A stretch of DNA of 64,000 nucleotides from Allobacillus halotolerans. GTDB taxonomy: Bacteria > Bacillota > Bacilli > Bacillales > Alkalibacillaceae. The first letter of the stretch is position 1. The number at the start of each line of letters is the position of its first letter. The position numbers were made by a program, and so were the translations under genes. Shown here in pieces: positions 45,297 through 53,630 of the stretch. Location: NCBI RefSeq assembly GCF_018967645.1, contig NZ_JAHLZF010000010.1, positions 1 to 64,000 on the forward strand, read 5' to 3'. The notes beneath the pieces were generated by a model. That model was not told the DNA's origin, searched no databases, and saw nothing but the letters and a program-made list of their open reading frames with translations.

Positions 45297-46103
45297 ATGT
45301 CTGATTTGCTATTTTCAGTTAAAGATCATGTGGCTTATATTACAATGAACAGGCCGGATTCATTGAACGCTTTTAGTGAGGAAATGATTGTTGAATGGAT
45401 TAAAGCCCTGGAAGAGGTAAGAGATTCGGATGATATTAGAGTGGTAGTATTGTCTGGTAACGGTAGAGGTTTTTGTGCTGGCGGTGACATTAAAGAAATG
45501 AGTAAGGGAAGAGGATTTTTTAACAGTTCTGAAGATATCAGTAGTACAGCACTTAACCGAAAAAATTCAATCTGGAAAAAAGTTCAACGAGTACCCCTAC
45601 TACTTCAAGAAATAGATAAACCGGTCATTGCTAAAATGCACGGATTTGCTATCGGAGCAGGTTTAGATATGGCATTAATGTGCGATATTCGTATTGCGGC
45701 TGATACGACGAAGCTATCAGAAAGCTACGTTAAAGTAGGTATTGTTCCGGGTGATGGAGGAGCTTATTTCTTGCCTAGAATAGTAAATTTCGATCAAGCA
45801 TTAGATATGTTATGGACTGGTAAAGTATTAACCGGGGACGAGGCAAAGGAAATAGGCTTGGTCACTTATTCGGTTAAAGAAGATCAGCTAGATGAATTTG
45901 TAGAAGAATACGTGCAAAAGCTGGTTAAAGGACCTCAGCAAGCAATTCAGTTAATCAAAAGAGCTGCTTACCAAGGACAACGAATGGATTTAAGATCTCA
46001 TCTAGATCAAATCTCTTCACATATGGGGATTGTCACAGAACTGGATGATCATAAAGAAGGAGTCAAAGCAGTAATTGAAAAAAGAAATCCCAAATTTAAT
46101 TAG
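45297..46103 (+). CDS. Enoyl-CoA hydratase/isomerase (second crotonase)
   Basis: A 268-residue crotonase: VAYITMNRPDSLNAFSEEM, FCAGGDIKEMSKG, HGFAIGAGLDMALMCDIRIA and VKVGIVPGDGGAYFLPR, the last with Asp at a usual Glu position. It ends the cluster before a terminator. It is clearly distinct from the crotonase at 36376, so the pathway has two separate hydration or ring-opening steps. Confidence 0.9.
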   Translation: MSDLLFSVKDHVAYITMNRPDSLNAFSEEMIVEWIKALEEVRDSDDIRVVVLSGNGRGFCAGGDIKEMSKGRGFFNSSEDISSTALNRKNSIWKKVQRVPLLLQEIDKPVIAKMHGFAIGAGLDMALMCDIRIAADTTKLSESYVKVGIVPGDGGAYFLPRIVNFDQALDMLWTGKVLTGDEAKEIGLVTYSVKEDQLDEFVEEYVQKLVKGPQQAIQLIKRAAYQGQRMDLRSHLDQISSHMGIVTELDDHKEGVKAVIEKRNPKFN

Positions 46104-46115
46104 AAACTAAAGTAG

Positions 46116-46152
46116 GCCCACCCACAAGCAAACCTTGCGGGTGGTCTTTTTG
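46116..46152 (+). terminator. Terminator of the catabolic cluster
   Basis: CCACCCACAAG and CTTGCGGGTGG form a stem with one mismatch around CAAAC, then TCTTTTTG. It ends a block of genes reading continuously from 29.86 kb. Confidence 0.8.
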
Positions 46153-46164
46153 CATTGTATGTCG

Positions 46165-46605
46165 GTTGGCTCATATATTTAGATTTTGGTCAAATATTTA
46201 AGTGGTTAGGGTGCATATAATGATATGTTGGGCGTATTTCACCTAAATTAGGTTACAAATACAGATATCAAGGCTTATATTTTTATGGTAAGGGCACATA
46301 GGAAGTAGGAAATGTACTATATTTATAAAAAGTGATGTATAACTGTTAGTTCGTAATATACAAAAAAGAATCCAAGTCTTTTAAGGATTTGGTGTTTTTT
46401 TGTTTAATTGGAGAGGATTTCTTAATTTGTCGTATTTCTTTTAGATTCAGGAGTATATATTTGGGTGGCGGGCGTATATCTGATGGATTCGGTCTCATAT
46501 CTTCTTTGTAAGGTCTCATATTGACGTGATATGGATTATATATTTTAGATTTGGCTGCATATATCCTAGCGTTCACCTCATGAATCATTGATACGGACTC
46601 AATAT
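46165..46605 (+). repeat. 21-bp-period repeat array, family C (copy C1, degenerate, interrupted)
   Basis: CATAT-like cores preceded by GGG/GGT-type triplets recur at 46172, 46193, 46214, 46235 and 46256, then in slightly slipped register near 46276 and 46297. After a hairpin and T-run (about 46365-46400, terminator-like) the pattern resumes at 46433, 46454, 46475, 46496, 46517, 46537, 46558, 46579 and 46600. Most steps are 21 bp. It is the most decayed of the C copies. The ORF that crosses it is not a gene. Confidence 0.75.
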
Positions 46606-46656
46606 ATATAGCTAAAGTGGAATCATAATTTACTAAATCATCTGATATGGCACACT

Positions 46657-46715
46657 GAACGCGAATTTACTCAGCTCAGTATCATTCAATCTTTTTCAGA
46701 CGGTGCTTTTGTTTT
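46657..46715 (+). pseudogene. Relic fragment of a BenE-like permease gene
   Basis: Bases 46662-46704 match the BenE-like gene at 28261-28303 at 36 of 43 positions, and reading the same frame gives SSVSFNLFQTV against SSVSFNLFPTV in the intact protein. Nothing else of the gene is recognisable. This is either a leftover of a lost paralogue or of a partial duplication. The rest of the 46.1-47.0 kb gap holds array C1, a hairpin at 46746 and AT-rich promoter sequence. Confidence 0.5.
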
Positions 46716-46744
46716 CATAGCAAAGAATGACAATACATTTGTCT

Positions 46745-46780
46745 TCCTCCATTCCTTAGGTGGAGGATAATGCTTTTTTT
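46745..46780 (+). terminator. Terminator-like hairpin in the gap before the GntR gene
   Basis: CCTCCA (46747) pairs with TGGAGG around TTCCTTAGG, and a seven-T run follows after ATAATGC. The gap between stem and T-run is longer than usual. It may be left from the lost gene whose fragment lies just upstream. Confidence 0.5.
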
Positions 46781-47005
46781 GAACATGTTTGAAATGAAAA
46801 TCCATACTCAATAATCACGAAGAATATTTTTTGCACTTAGTTACTGATTCATCCTTAAATCCAGTAATGCTTAAATAAAAGTAACTATTATAACAATTTA
46901 TAATAAAAATAATTTTCTAAAAATTCTCTTGACTTATCATTTACATTCATATAAGATATTCAATTAATAAGTTATAACTTTATATTTATTGGAGGCACGC
47001 TAGCA

Positions 47006-47725
47006 GTGATTAACAAAAATGCGCCTCATCCTTTATATCATCAAGTGAAAAATCTAATTGAAGAGAAAATCATTTCAAATGAATGGCCAAAAGGTTTCCA
47101 AATTCCTACGGAGAAAGAATTAGCAAAGCGATTTGATGTTTCAACGATTACTGTAAAAAGAGCGATTTTAGACATGGTTCATGAGGGGCTTTTATATCGA
47201 CAACGCGGAAAAGGAACATTTGTAACTTCCAAGCGCGAGACAGATCTCCAAAGCTTAGTCACATTGAAACATGACGCAGAAGATGAAGTGAAACATCCTC
47301 ACCGAATGTTAGGGTTTGAGCGTATAAATGCCAATCCATTAATCGGAAAGAAGTTAGATATTGATGAGAAGGATGAGATTTTTAAAATTAGTCGAGTAAA
47401 GCTAAATGGTAAGAAGCCAGTAGTAATTGAACACACTTATTTACCTACAGAGCTATTTTCAGGTTTGTCGGAGGAAATGCTTCAGGATGAATTGCTTTAC
47501 AGTGTGCTTCAAAACAATTTTGGATTTGAATTAGATCAGGCCAAAATATACTTTTCTACATTGACAGCAAATTTTGAAGAAGCAGAGTTATTGAATGTAC
47601 CTGAGGGTGAGCAACTGTTCGTTATTGAACGTACAACACGGACTAAAGACGGGACATTAGTCGAATACTCGAAATTTATTATTCGGCAAGAGGAATATCA
47701 ATTTTATATAGACGTAACAATTTAG
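47006..47725 (+). CDS. GntR/HutC-family transcriptional regulator
   Basis: A 239-residue regulator: N-terminal GntR winged helix (about 8-75; IPTEKELAKRFDVSTITVKRAI, GLLYRQRGKGTFV) and a UTRA ligand domain (about 95-235; KISRVKLNGKKPVVIEHTYLP). HutC-type members answer to amines, sugars or amino-acid derivatives. GTG 47006 follows GGAGG by about ten bases. It opens the opine-oxidase/peptide-transport cluster and probably controls it. Confidence 0.9.
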   Translation: MINKNAPHPLYHQVKNLIEEKIISNEWPKGFQIPTEKELAKRFDVSTITVKRAILDMVHEGLLYRQRGKGTFVTSKRETDLQSLVTLKHDAEDEVKHPHRMLGFERINANPLIGKKLDIDEKDEIFKISRVKLNGKKPVVIEHTYLPTELFSGLSEEMLQDELLYSVLQNNFGFELDQAKIYFSTLTANFEEAELLNVPEGEQLFVIERTTRTKDGTLVEYSKFIIRQEEYQFYIDVTI

Positions 47726-47824
47726 AGAATTGCACACTCAAGGTTGTTCTTTAATTAACTAAAGTTATAATATTATATTTTTATAATCATATTTATAAAT
47801 ATGAATAAAAAAGTGGTGAACTAA

Positions 47825-48076
47825 ATGGCAACCTTTAAATTTGAAGAAAAAGATATACCTTATCAAGTGGGTCAATCTATTGCAGGAGCACTTTTCGATT
47901 CAGGGATTTATGGAATAAGCCACTCAAAACAGTCGAAAAAATTACGAGGGGCATTTTGTATGAACGGTGATTGTTGTGGTTGTTATGTGAAGGTGAGTGA
48001 TGTGCAAGTGTTGGCATGTCGGACACCAGCTACTAAATCGATTACTGTGAAACGAGGTGGTACTGGTGAAATATGA
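47825..48076 (+). CDS. Small [2Fe-2S] subunit of an opine/hydroxyproline-dehydrogenase-type enzyme
   Basis: An 83-residue ferredoxin-like protein with cysteines in CMNGDCCGC and a later Cys in VLACRTP, the arrangement of the HcnA/LhpF/OoxA-type small subunit. It would carry electrons from the flavin subunits. It overlaps the next gene by 11 bases. Together with the next three genes it makes a multi-subunit dehydrogenase. Confidence 0.88.
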   Translation: MATFKFEEKDIPYQVGQSIAGALFDSGIYGISHSKQSKKLRGAFCMNGDCCGCYVKVSDVQVLACRTPATKSITVKRGGTGEI

Positions 48077-48872
48077 TGTGTGTATTGTTGGAGCGGGTCT
48101 TTCAGGACTAGCAGCGTTACATACTTTATCAAACGAATCACTGCGGGTGGCTATTGTAGACGATCGAAGTGAAATTGGTGGTAATTTTCTAAAAAGAAAA
48201 TGGTTACTTGATGAACCGGAGAGATTTAATTGGCTTGTAGAAAAGGAAATAAGTGATTCAGTTGATGTCTATTTAAATCATGAAGCGATTGGCGTTTACG
48301 CTGATGAATCGCTAGGAATTACAGATCAACTATCACTCAAACAAATCCAAGCTGAGGTTTACCTACAGTGCACAGGTTTAAGAGAACTCCCTTATCTATT
48401 TGATGGGTGGCAATTACCAGGTGTAATCACACTAGATGCATTTTTACAACTTCGACTTATTGAACAAGTTAACTTTCCTCACCATATAGGAATTGTAGGT
48501 CAAAATCCCCTTCTTGAAATTGCAGCAGACAAATTAGCCTCAGAAGGTTTTAATCTCATACGTACTACAACCGAGCAATCAGTCCAAACGGTAGGGAACA
48601 AACAGGTTGAGTACTTAATGTTAGATGGTGAGCCGTATCCAGTTGACATTGTTATTACGAGTAAAGGTTATATTCCAGTGAATGAGTTAGCCCACTTGTA
48701 TAAAAAGCCTGATGCATTTGATTACCGACCACAAAATCATCCAATGACTCTTTCTGAAAGAATTTATCGAGCAGGACAGTCTGCTGCTGTTACAACACCG
48801 GAACTATCCATCCAATCAGGTCAAAGAGTTGCAAAGGAAATCATAAGTAATTTGCAGAAAGAAGGTGTTTGA
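48066..48872 (+). CDS. FAD/NAD-fold subunit of the same dehydrogenase (short HcnB/LhpE-like)
   Basis: About 268 residues with the dinucleotide-binding start YDVCIVGAGLSGLAALH, a compact second nucleotide fold (IGIVGQNPLLEIAADKLA) and a C-terminal flavin motif around RIYRAGQSAAV. HcnB- and LhpE-type subunits are typically about 450 residues and often carry the BFD-like iron-sulfur domain; here that domain is a separate gene just downstream. Start GTG 48066 follows GAGGTGG. Confidence 0.82.
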   Translation: MKYDVCIVGAGLSGLAALHTLSNESLRVAIVDDRSEIGGNFLKRKWLLDEPERFNWLVEKEISDSVDVYLNHEAIGVYADESLGITDQLSLKQIQAEVYLQCTGLRELPYLFDGWQLPGVITLDAFLQLRLIEQVNFPHHIGIVGQNPLLEIAADKLASEGFNLIRTTTEQSVQTVGNKQVEYLMLDGEPYPVDIVITSKGYIPVNELAHLYKKPDAFDYRPQNHPMTLSERIYRAGQSAAVTTPELSIQSGQRVAKEIISNLQKEGV

Positions 48873-49158
48873 TATAGTCACACATAATGTCTCTAATCAA
48901 ACAATTATATGTCATTGTGAAGAGTTAACTGTAAACGATCTTCAAGAGGTATTCGCATTTGGCGCTCGGTCTTTCGATGACTTAAAAAGGATGAGCCGAT
49001 GTGGCATGGGACATTGTCAAGCGAAATATTGTTATCACCATGCGAATGAGCTATTAGCAACATGGATGGGAGTAGCAGAATCTGAATTATCTGGAACCAA
49101 TCATCGAATACCAATTCGCCCCTTACCGTTAAAGATGTTAATTGGAAGTGATCTTTGA
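48865..49158 (+). CDS. BFD-like [2Fe-2S]-binding subunit
   Basis: A 97-residue protein with ICHCEELTVNDL and RCGMGHCQAKYC, the four-cysteine BFD-type cluster motif that is normally fused to the large flavoprotein subunit. Here it is encoded alone, overlapping the genes on both sides by eight bases and one base. It probably bridges electron flow between the two flavoprotein subunits. Confidence 0.85.
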   Translation: MFDIVTHNVSNQTIICHCEELTVNDLQEVFAFGARSFDDLKRMSRCGMGHCQAKYCYHHANELLATWMGVAESELSGTNHRIPIRPLPLKMLIGSDL

Positions 49159-50255
49159 TGAAAAGTGAAGTATACGACGTCATTGTTATTGGCGCTGGTG
49201 TTATTGGATTAGGTATTACATTCGAATTATCAAAAGTTCCGGGATTAAAAACATTAACAATTGATCAAGGTTATCCCATGAGCGGTACTTCGGGAGCAAC
49301 TCAGGCCTGGGTTTGGGTACACAGTAAGACACCGTCTCATTATGGAAGATTAAGCAAAGAAAGCGCTGATCGATATTTAGAACTGCAAGATGAACTAGGA
49401 GATATAGAATATATTCGTTCCGGCGGAGTCACGCCTATTTTTTCAAATGATAAGCTTTTTGCTGCTAAAACTTTACAGGATGAAATGAGTAAAGCGAATA
49501 TACCGGTAGAGATTTTAACAAAAAGAGAAGTTTTGGAGCTCGAACCAAATTTGTCTCCAAACTTAATTGGAGCAACCTATTCGGAAATCGACGGAACAAT
49601 TAATCCGTTCAAGTTAATTCAACGATATCGCAAACAATCAGAAGAAAACGGGGCTGAATTTTCATTTTATAACAAAGTCATCGGACTAGAAAAAACATCT
49701 TTTGGTTACCGAGTAATGACTCAAAAAGGCACATTTGAAACTGAAAAATTGGTTATAGCAGCAGGACTTTGGTCGAAGGATATTGGTCGATTTCTTGATG
49801 TTGAGATACCCACCTATACATCGCGAGGCCAAATTCTAGTTACCGAACCAACAGAGCGACTGATTAATCGAGTGATTGTTGGGATGCGACAGTTAAATAA
49901 CGGCATTATTCTCATCGGTTTTTCTAAGGAAGACGTAGGTTATGATCGACGAACAACTCTGGACATTTTACAAAACTCAGCAAAACGGGCGGTAGAGTTA
50001 GTCCCAAAGCTAAAGGATGTAAAAATTGTTCGAACGTTCTCAGGCATTCGTGTGATACCAGATGATGGTTTACCGATCTTTGGTGAAGTACCTGGTGAAG
50101 AAAATCTTTATGTTGCAGTTACTCATAGTGGAATGACATTATCAGCAATTCTGGGCAAGCGAATGAAGGAATTAGTGACAACTGGGCAAACGAGTGAGCA
50201 AATGGATGCCTACTCAGTTAAACGATTTGAAAAGAGGGGGATGGTCAGTGGATAA
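49158..50255 (+). CDS. D-amino-acid-oxidase-family catalytic subunit (HcnC/LhpB/OoxB-like)
   Basis: A 365-residue FAD oxidoreductase: DVIVIGAGVIGLGITFELSK, SGTSGATQAWVWVHSKTPSH, LVIAAGLWSKDIG, and C-terminal RTFSGIRVIPDDGLPIFGEV with the flavin-contacting ending VTHSGMTLSAILG. It oxidises an amine such as an opine, sarcosine, D-proline or D-hydroxyproline. ATG 49158 overlaps the preceding stop. Its partners are the three small genes upstream. Confidence 0.88.
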   Translation: MKSEVYDVIVIGAGVIGLGITFELSKVPGLKTLTIDQGYPMSGTSGATQAWVWVHSKTPSHYGRLSKESADRYLELQDELGDIEYIRSGGVTPIFSNDKLFAAKTLQDEMSKANIPVEILTKREVLELEPNLSPNLIGATYSEIDGTINPFKLIQRYRKQSEENGAEFSFYNKVIGLEKTSFGYRVMTQKGTFETEKLVIAAGLWSKDIGRFLDVEIPTYTSRGQILVTEPTERLINRVIVGMRQLNNGIILIGFSKEDVGYDRRTTLDILQNSAKRAVELVPKLKDVKIVRTFSGIRVIPDDGLPIFGEVPGEENLYVAVTHSGMTLSAILGKRMKELVTTGQTSEQMDAYSVKRFEKRGMVSG

Positions 50256-51600
50256 AGTTCATCAGTATATTGTTGAGAATCAGGATAAATATCTCGAATG
50301 GTTAAAATTGGTTTGTGATCAACCGAGTGTTTCTGCACAAAACCGTGGTATGGAGAAAATGTTTCAGTTGTTAATAAAACTTTTCAAAGATGTTGGGGCT
50401 GAGACATCGACCATTCAAACAGATGGATACCCAGTATTGATTGCAAAGTTTCCAGGTGAAAAAGATCAGCAACTTGCCTTTTATAATCATTATGATGTGC
50501 AACCAGAGGACCCACTGGATGAGTGGGAAAGCGATCCGTTCGAAACAACATACAAAAATGATTTGATTATTGCTAGAGGAACGGCGGACAACAAAGGTAA
50601 TATCATTGCTCGGCTTGCGGCTGTAGATGCGTATCAAGCTGTACATGGAAAATTACCAGTAGGAATTAAATTTATCATTGAAGGTGAAGAAGAAGTTGGT
50701 AGTCCGCACCTGGAAGTACTTGCAAAAGATTTGACCGATCAGATTAAAGCGGATGCGATTTTATGGGAAGGTGGCTTACGAGAGTATAACAACAAAAGAT
50801 TGCATGTTGGTTTAGGTGTTAAAGGAATCGCTTATGTCGAGCTTGTGGCCAAAGGAGCAAAACATGACTTGCATTCTTCAGAAGCAGCAATTATAGAGAA
50901 TCCCGCATGGGAGCTAACGTGGGCATTGTCATCATTGAAAGACCGTAATGACAAGGTGTTGATCGAGGGATTCTATGATGATATTGAGCCATTATCAGAG
51001 CGATCAAAAGAATTTATCAAGACGTTAGAATACGATGAGGAATATGTTAAAGCCAGCTATGAGATTGATAGGTTTCTTGATAACGTCACGGGCTACGAGC
51101 TGAATAAACGATTAATTGCAGAGCCAACGTGCACGATTTGTGGCATTAAATCCGGTTATATAGATGAAGGTGCGAAAACCGTACTCCCATCTCAAGCAGA
51201 AGCAAAATTGGATTTTAGGCTGGTACCTGGTCAAACACCAGAAAAAATTGTAAAGCTATTAAGAAAACATTTAGATGAAAACGGATTTAAGGACATTGAA
51301 ATACGAGAATTAAATCATTTACAGCCATATAATACGGATCCAGATCATCCCTTCGTTAAGCAAGTATTGGAAGCGGTAGATGCTACATATGATGAGGAAC
51401 CTATTATATATAGTAACTTAGCTGGGTCCAGTCCAATGCATAAACTGCTTTCCAATTGCCCAATGCCAGCAGTACAAATTGGTGTTGCGAACACGAGTTC
51501 AAAGTTCCATGCACCTAATGAAAATATTACGAAACAAGATTTTATTCAAGGAACTCAAGTTGTTTCTACTATTATTAAAAATTTCACTGTTGAAGTTTAG
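50248..51600 (+). CDS. M20-family metallopeptidase (dipeptidase/deacylase)
   Basis: A 450-residue di-zinc peptidase: YNHYDVQPEDPLDEW, RGTADNKGN, IEGEEEVGSPHL (catalytic Glu pair) and the lid domain LHSSEAAI. Start GTG 50248 is seven bases after AGAGGGGG and overlaps the previous stop. In this operon it likely splits an imported dipeptide or N-acyl compound to feed the oxidase. Confidence 0.92.
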   Translation: MDKVHQYIVENQDKYLEWLKLVCDQPSVSAQNRGMEKMFQLLIKLFKDVGAETSTIQTDGYPVLIAKFPGEKDQQLAFYNHYDVQPEDPLDEWESDPFETTYKNDLIIARGTADNKGNIIARLAAVDAYQAVHGKLPVGIKFIIEGEEEVGSPHLEVLAKDLTDQIKADAILWEGGLREYNNKRLHVGLGVKGIAYVELVAKGAKHDLHSSEAAIIENPAWELTWALSSLKDRNDKVLIEGFYDDIEPLSERSKEFIKTLEYDEEYVKASYEIDRFLDNVTGYELNKRLIAEPTCTICGIKSGYIDEGAKTVLPSQAEAKLDFRLVPGQTPEKIVKLLRKHLDENGFKDIEIRELNHLQPYNTDPDHPFVKQVLEAVDATYDEEPIIYSNLAGSSPMHKLLSNCPMPAVQIGVANTSSKFHAPNENITKQDFIQGTQVVSTIIKNFTVEV

Positions 51601-51679
51601 TTTAAAGTTTTTAATTAAGATTTTAAGTTCTATTAAAGTAGATAAGTTGTACAATTCGAGGATAGAAGCTGTGTAAAAG

Positions 51680-51731
51680 GAGTTTTTAAAATTATATGTC
51701 TTCCTAAAAATGACATATAGACTTTAAAACG
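51680..51731. promoter_or_regulatory. Long imperfect inverted repeat before the peptide-binding protein gene
   Basis: TATATGTC (51693-51700) and GACATATA (51712-51719) are perfect inverted arms, and flanking GTTTTTAAA/TTTAAAAC bases extend the match to 15 of 19 per arm. It lies about 120 bp before the gene at 51850, just ahead of an AACGGTA half-site. It could be a GntR operator or an RNA hairpin. The rest of the 250-bp gap shows no gene. Confidence 0.5.
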
Positions 51732-51849
51732 GTACACTTTAATTTTTCTTTGAAAACAAGTAGTTCCAATCAATCCGCCCTTCGTATAAAACAACTACCT
51801 ACTTTAATAAAGCTAAAAATATATAAAACCTTATAGGAGGTCAGGCTAA

Positions 51850-53421
51850 ATGAAACTTAAATATTTTTTGTCAGGTGCGCTTCTTGCAATTGTCTTATTT
51901 CTAGCGGCATGTAGTGGGAATGGTGAAGAAGAAGTAGAAGCAGAGTCACAAGGTGAGGAAGAAAGTGGTGAAGTTGAAAAAGATGATAAGAATCTAGTGA
52001 TTGCGCAGGCGTCCGACTTAGTTACCATGGATCCACAAGATTCATTGAGTACCACTGGAGATCGTTTCTTCAGAAATTTAAATAACCGTTTATTTAAACG
52101 AAATCCGGATATGGAAATCGTTCCTGACCTAGTTGAATCTTCTGAAAATATTGATGAAGAAACTTGGAGGTTCAAATTAATTGAAGGTGTAAAGTTCCAT
52201 AATGGTGAAGATTTAACGGCGGAAGATGTGAAGTTTTCACTAGAACGAGTGATGACTGATGATTCGTTGAAAGAATACCCATATTTTACACAATTAAAAG
52301 AAGTTAATGTTATCGATGATTATGAATTAGAGGTTGTTACAGACGGTCCGATGCCTACAATACAACATGTATTGGCAAAAAGTGGTTCTGGTATCTTGCC
52401 CAAAGATTATGTTGAAGAAGTTGGAATGGAAGGTTTTATGGAACAACCGATCGGTTCAGGCCCTTACAAATTCGTGGAATGGAAAATTGATGATAAAGTC
52501 GTCATGGAGAGAAACGAAGACTACTTTGGTGATGAGCCTACATGGGATACTGTAACGATTCGTGCTATAAATGAAGGCTCCACACGTGTTGGTGAGTTGT
52601 TGACGGGTGGTGTTGATCTAATCACAGATGTGGCACCAAACGAATGGGACCGTGTTGAAAATAATGAAGGAACCTCGTTGGTTTCTGGGGAGTCCACACG
52701 AGTTATGTTGCTAATGAACAGAATGACAGAAGGTACTATCACTGCAGATCCAAAAGTTCGAGAGGCAATTGATTTAGCTATTGATCAACAAGCTATAGTT
52801 GATTCTGTCTTACAAGGTTCAGGTGTTCCAGTGCGGTCACGAGTACCTGAAGGAGTTCATGGTTCCGATCCTGATTTATACGATGCTTATGTGCATGATC
52901 CTGAACGTGCAAAAGAATTACTAGAGGAAGCAGGATATGGAGATGGCTTTGAACTAACATTGACTTCTCCAAAAGGACGTTATCCTATGGACGGACAAGT
53001 GGCTGAACTAATTGCGGTCATGCTTGGTGAAGTAGGTATTGACGTAAACCTTGAACTGCTTGAATCAGGAACGTTTATCGAAAAATATTCGAATAAAGAT
53101 AATGAAGAATTAATCATGATCGGTTTAGCAGACGGTTTACTGGATGCTTCTTATTCTCTTGTTCACTATTCAATCGATAGAGCAGCTGGTCAAACAGATT
53201 ATAACAATGAGGAAATTGATCAGTTATTTAAAGAAGCTTCACGTAACCTGGATAAAGAAGAACGCGTAGAACAATTCAAACAAATCCAACAAACCGTTGC
53301 AGAAGAACGGCCACATACATTTCTGTACCAGAGCAAAGTAAATTATGGTGTTTCAGATGCAATTGATTTTCAACCTCGATTAGATGAAAATATTATTTTT
53401 GATGATGTCTCAGTTAAATAG
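51850..53421 (+). CDS. ABC transporter peptide/opine-binding lipoprotein (family 5)
   Basis: A 523-residue lipoprotein: lipobox LAAC, acidic linker (about 25-50), then a DppA/OppA-type fold with LVIAQASDLVTMDPQDS, FHNGEDLTAEDVKFSLERV and QPIGSGPYKFVEW. It binds a small peptide or opine-like ligand. GGAGG sits before the ATG. The hairpin after it probably keeps the binding protein in excess over the permeases. Confidence 0.93.
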   Translation: MKLKYFLSGALLAIVLFLAACSGNGEEEVEAESQGEEESGEVEKDDKNLVIAQASDLVTMDPQDSLSTTGDRFFRNLNNRLFKRNPDMEIVPDLVESSENIDEETWRFKLIEGVKFHNGEDLTAEDVKFSLERVMTDDSLKEYPYFTQLKEVNVIDDYELEVVTDGPMPTIQHVLAKSGSGILPKDYVEEVGMEGFMEQPIGSGPYKFVEWKIDDKVVMERNEDYFGDEPTWDTVTIRAINEGSTRVGELLTGGVDLITDVAPNEWDRVENNEGTSLVSGESTRVMLLMNRMTEGTITADPKVREAIDLAIDQQAIVDSVLQGSGVPVRSRVPEGVHGSDPDLYDAYVHDPERAKELLEEAGYGDGFELTLTSPKGRYPMDGQVAELIAVMLGEVGIDVNLELLESGTFIEKYSNKDNEELIMIGLADGLLDASYSLVHYSIDRAAGQTDYNNEEIDQLFKEASRNLDKEERVEQFKQIQQTVAEERPHTFLYQSKVNYGVSDAIDFQPRLDENIIFDDVSVK

Positions 53422-53432
53422 AAAACGATTGA

Positions 53433-53475
53433 TGCCCGGCAGATTAGTATTAGCTAATCTGCCAACGGGCTATTT
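53433..53475 (+). terminator. Attenuating terminator between binding protein and permeases
   Basis: GCCCGGCAGATTAG and CTAATCTGCC...GGGC form a long stem around TATTAG, followed by TATTTTC. The T-run is weak, so partial read-through into the permease genes is expected. The remaining gap to 53631 holds no gene. Confidence 0.7.
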
Positions 53476-53630
53476 TCTTAACCGAATGAAAAATTGTTCT
53501 CTAATAATCTCGAGGTTAATAATAAATCTTGTCAAAGGTTTATTCTACTACTCAAATATAGATAAGAAGATATTGATTTGGATTCCACGTATAAAAGCTT
53601 GACTAACTTTATTGACTAGGTGGGAGAGAT

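Noticed and set aside
47825-50255. Hydrogen cyanide synthase (HcnABC)
   Set aside because: Subunit similarity is shared by opine, proline and hydroxyproline dehydrogenases. The peptidase and peptide-transport neighbours fit those better, and the subunits are split differently.
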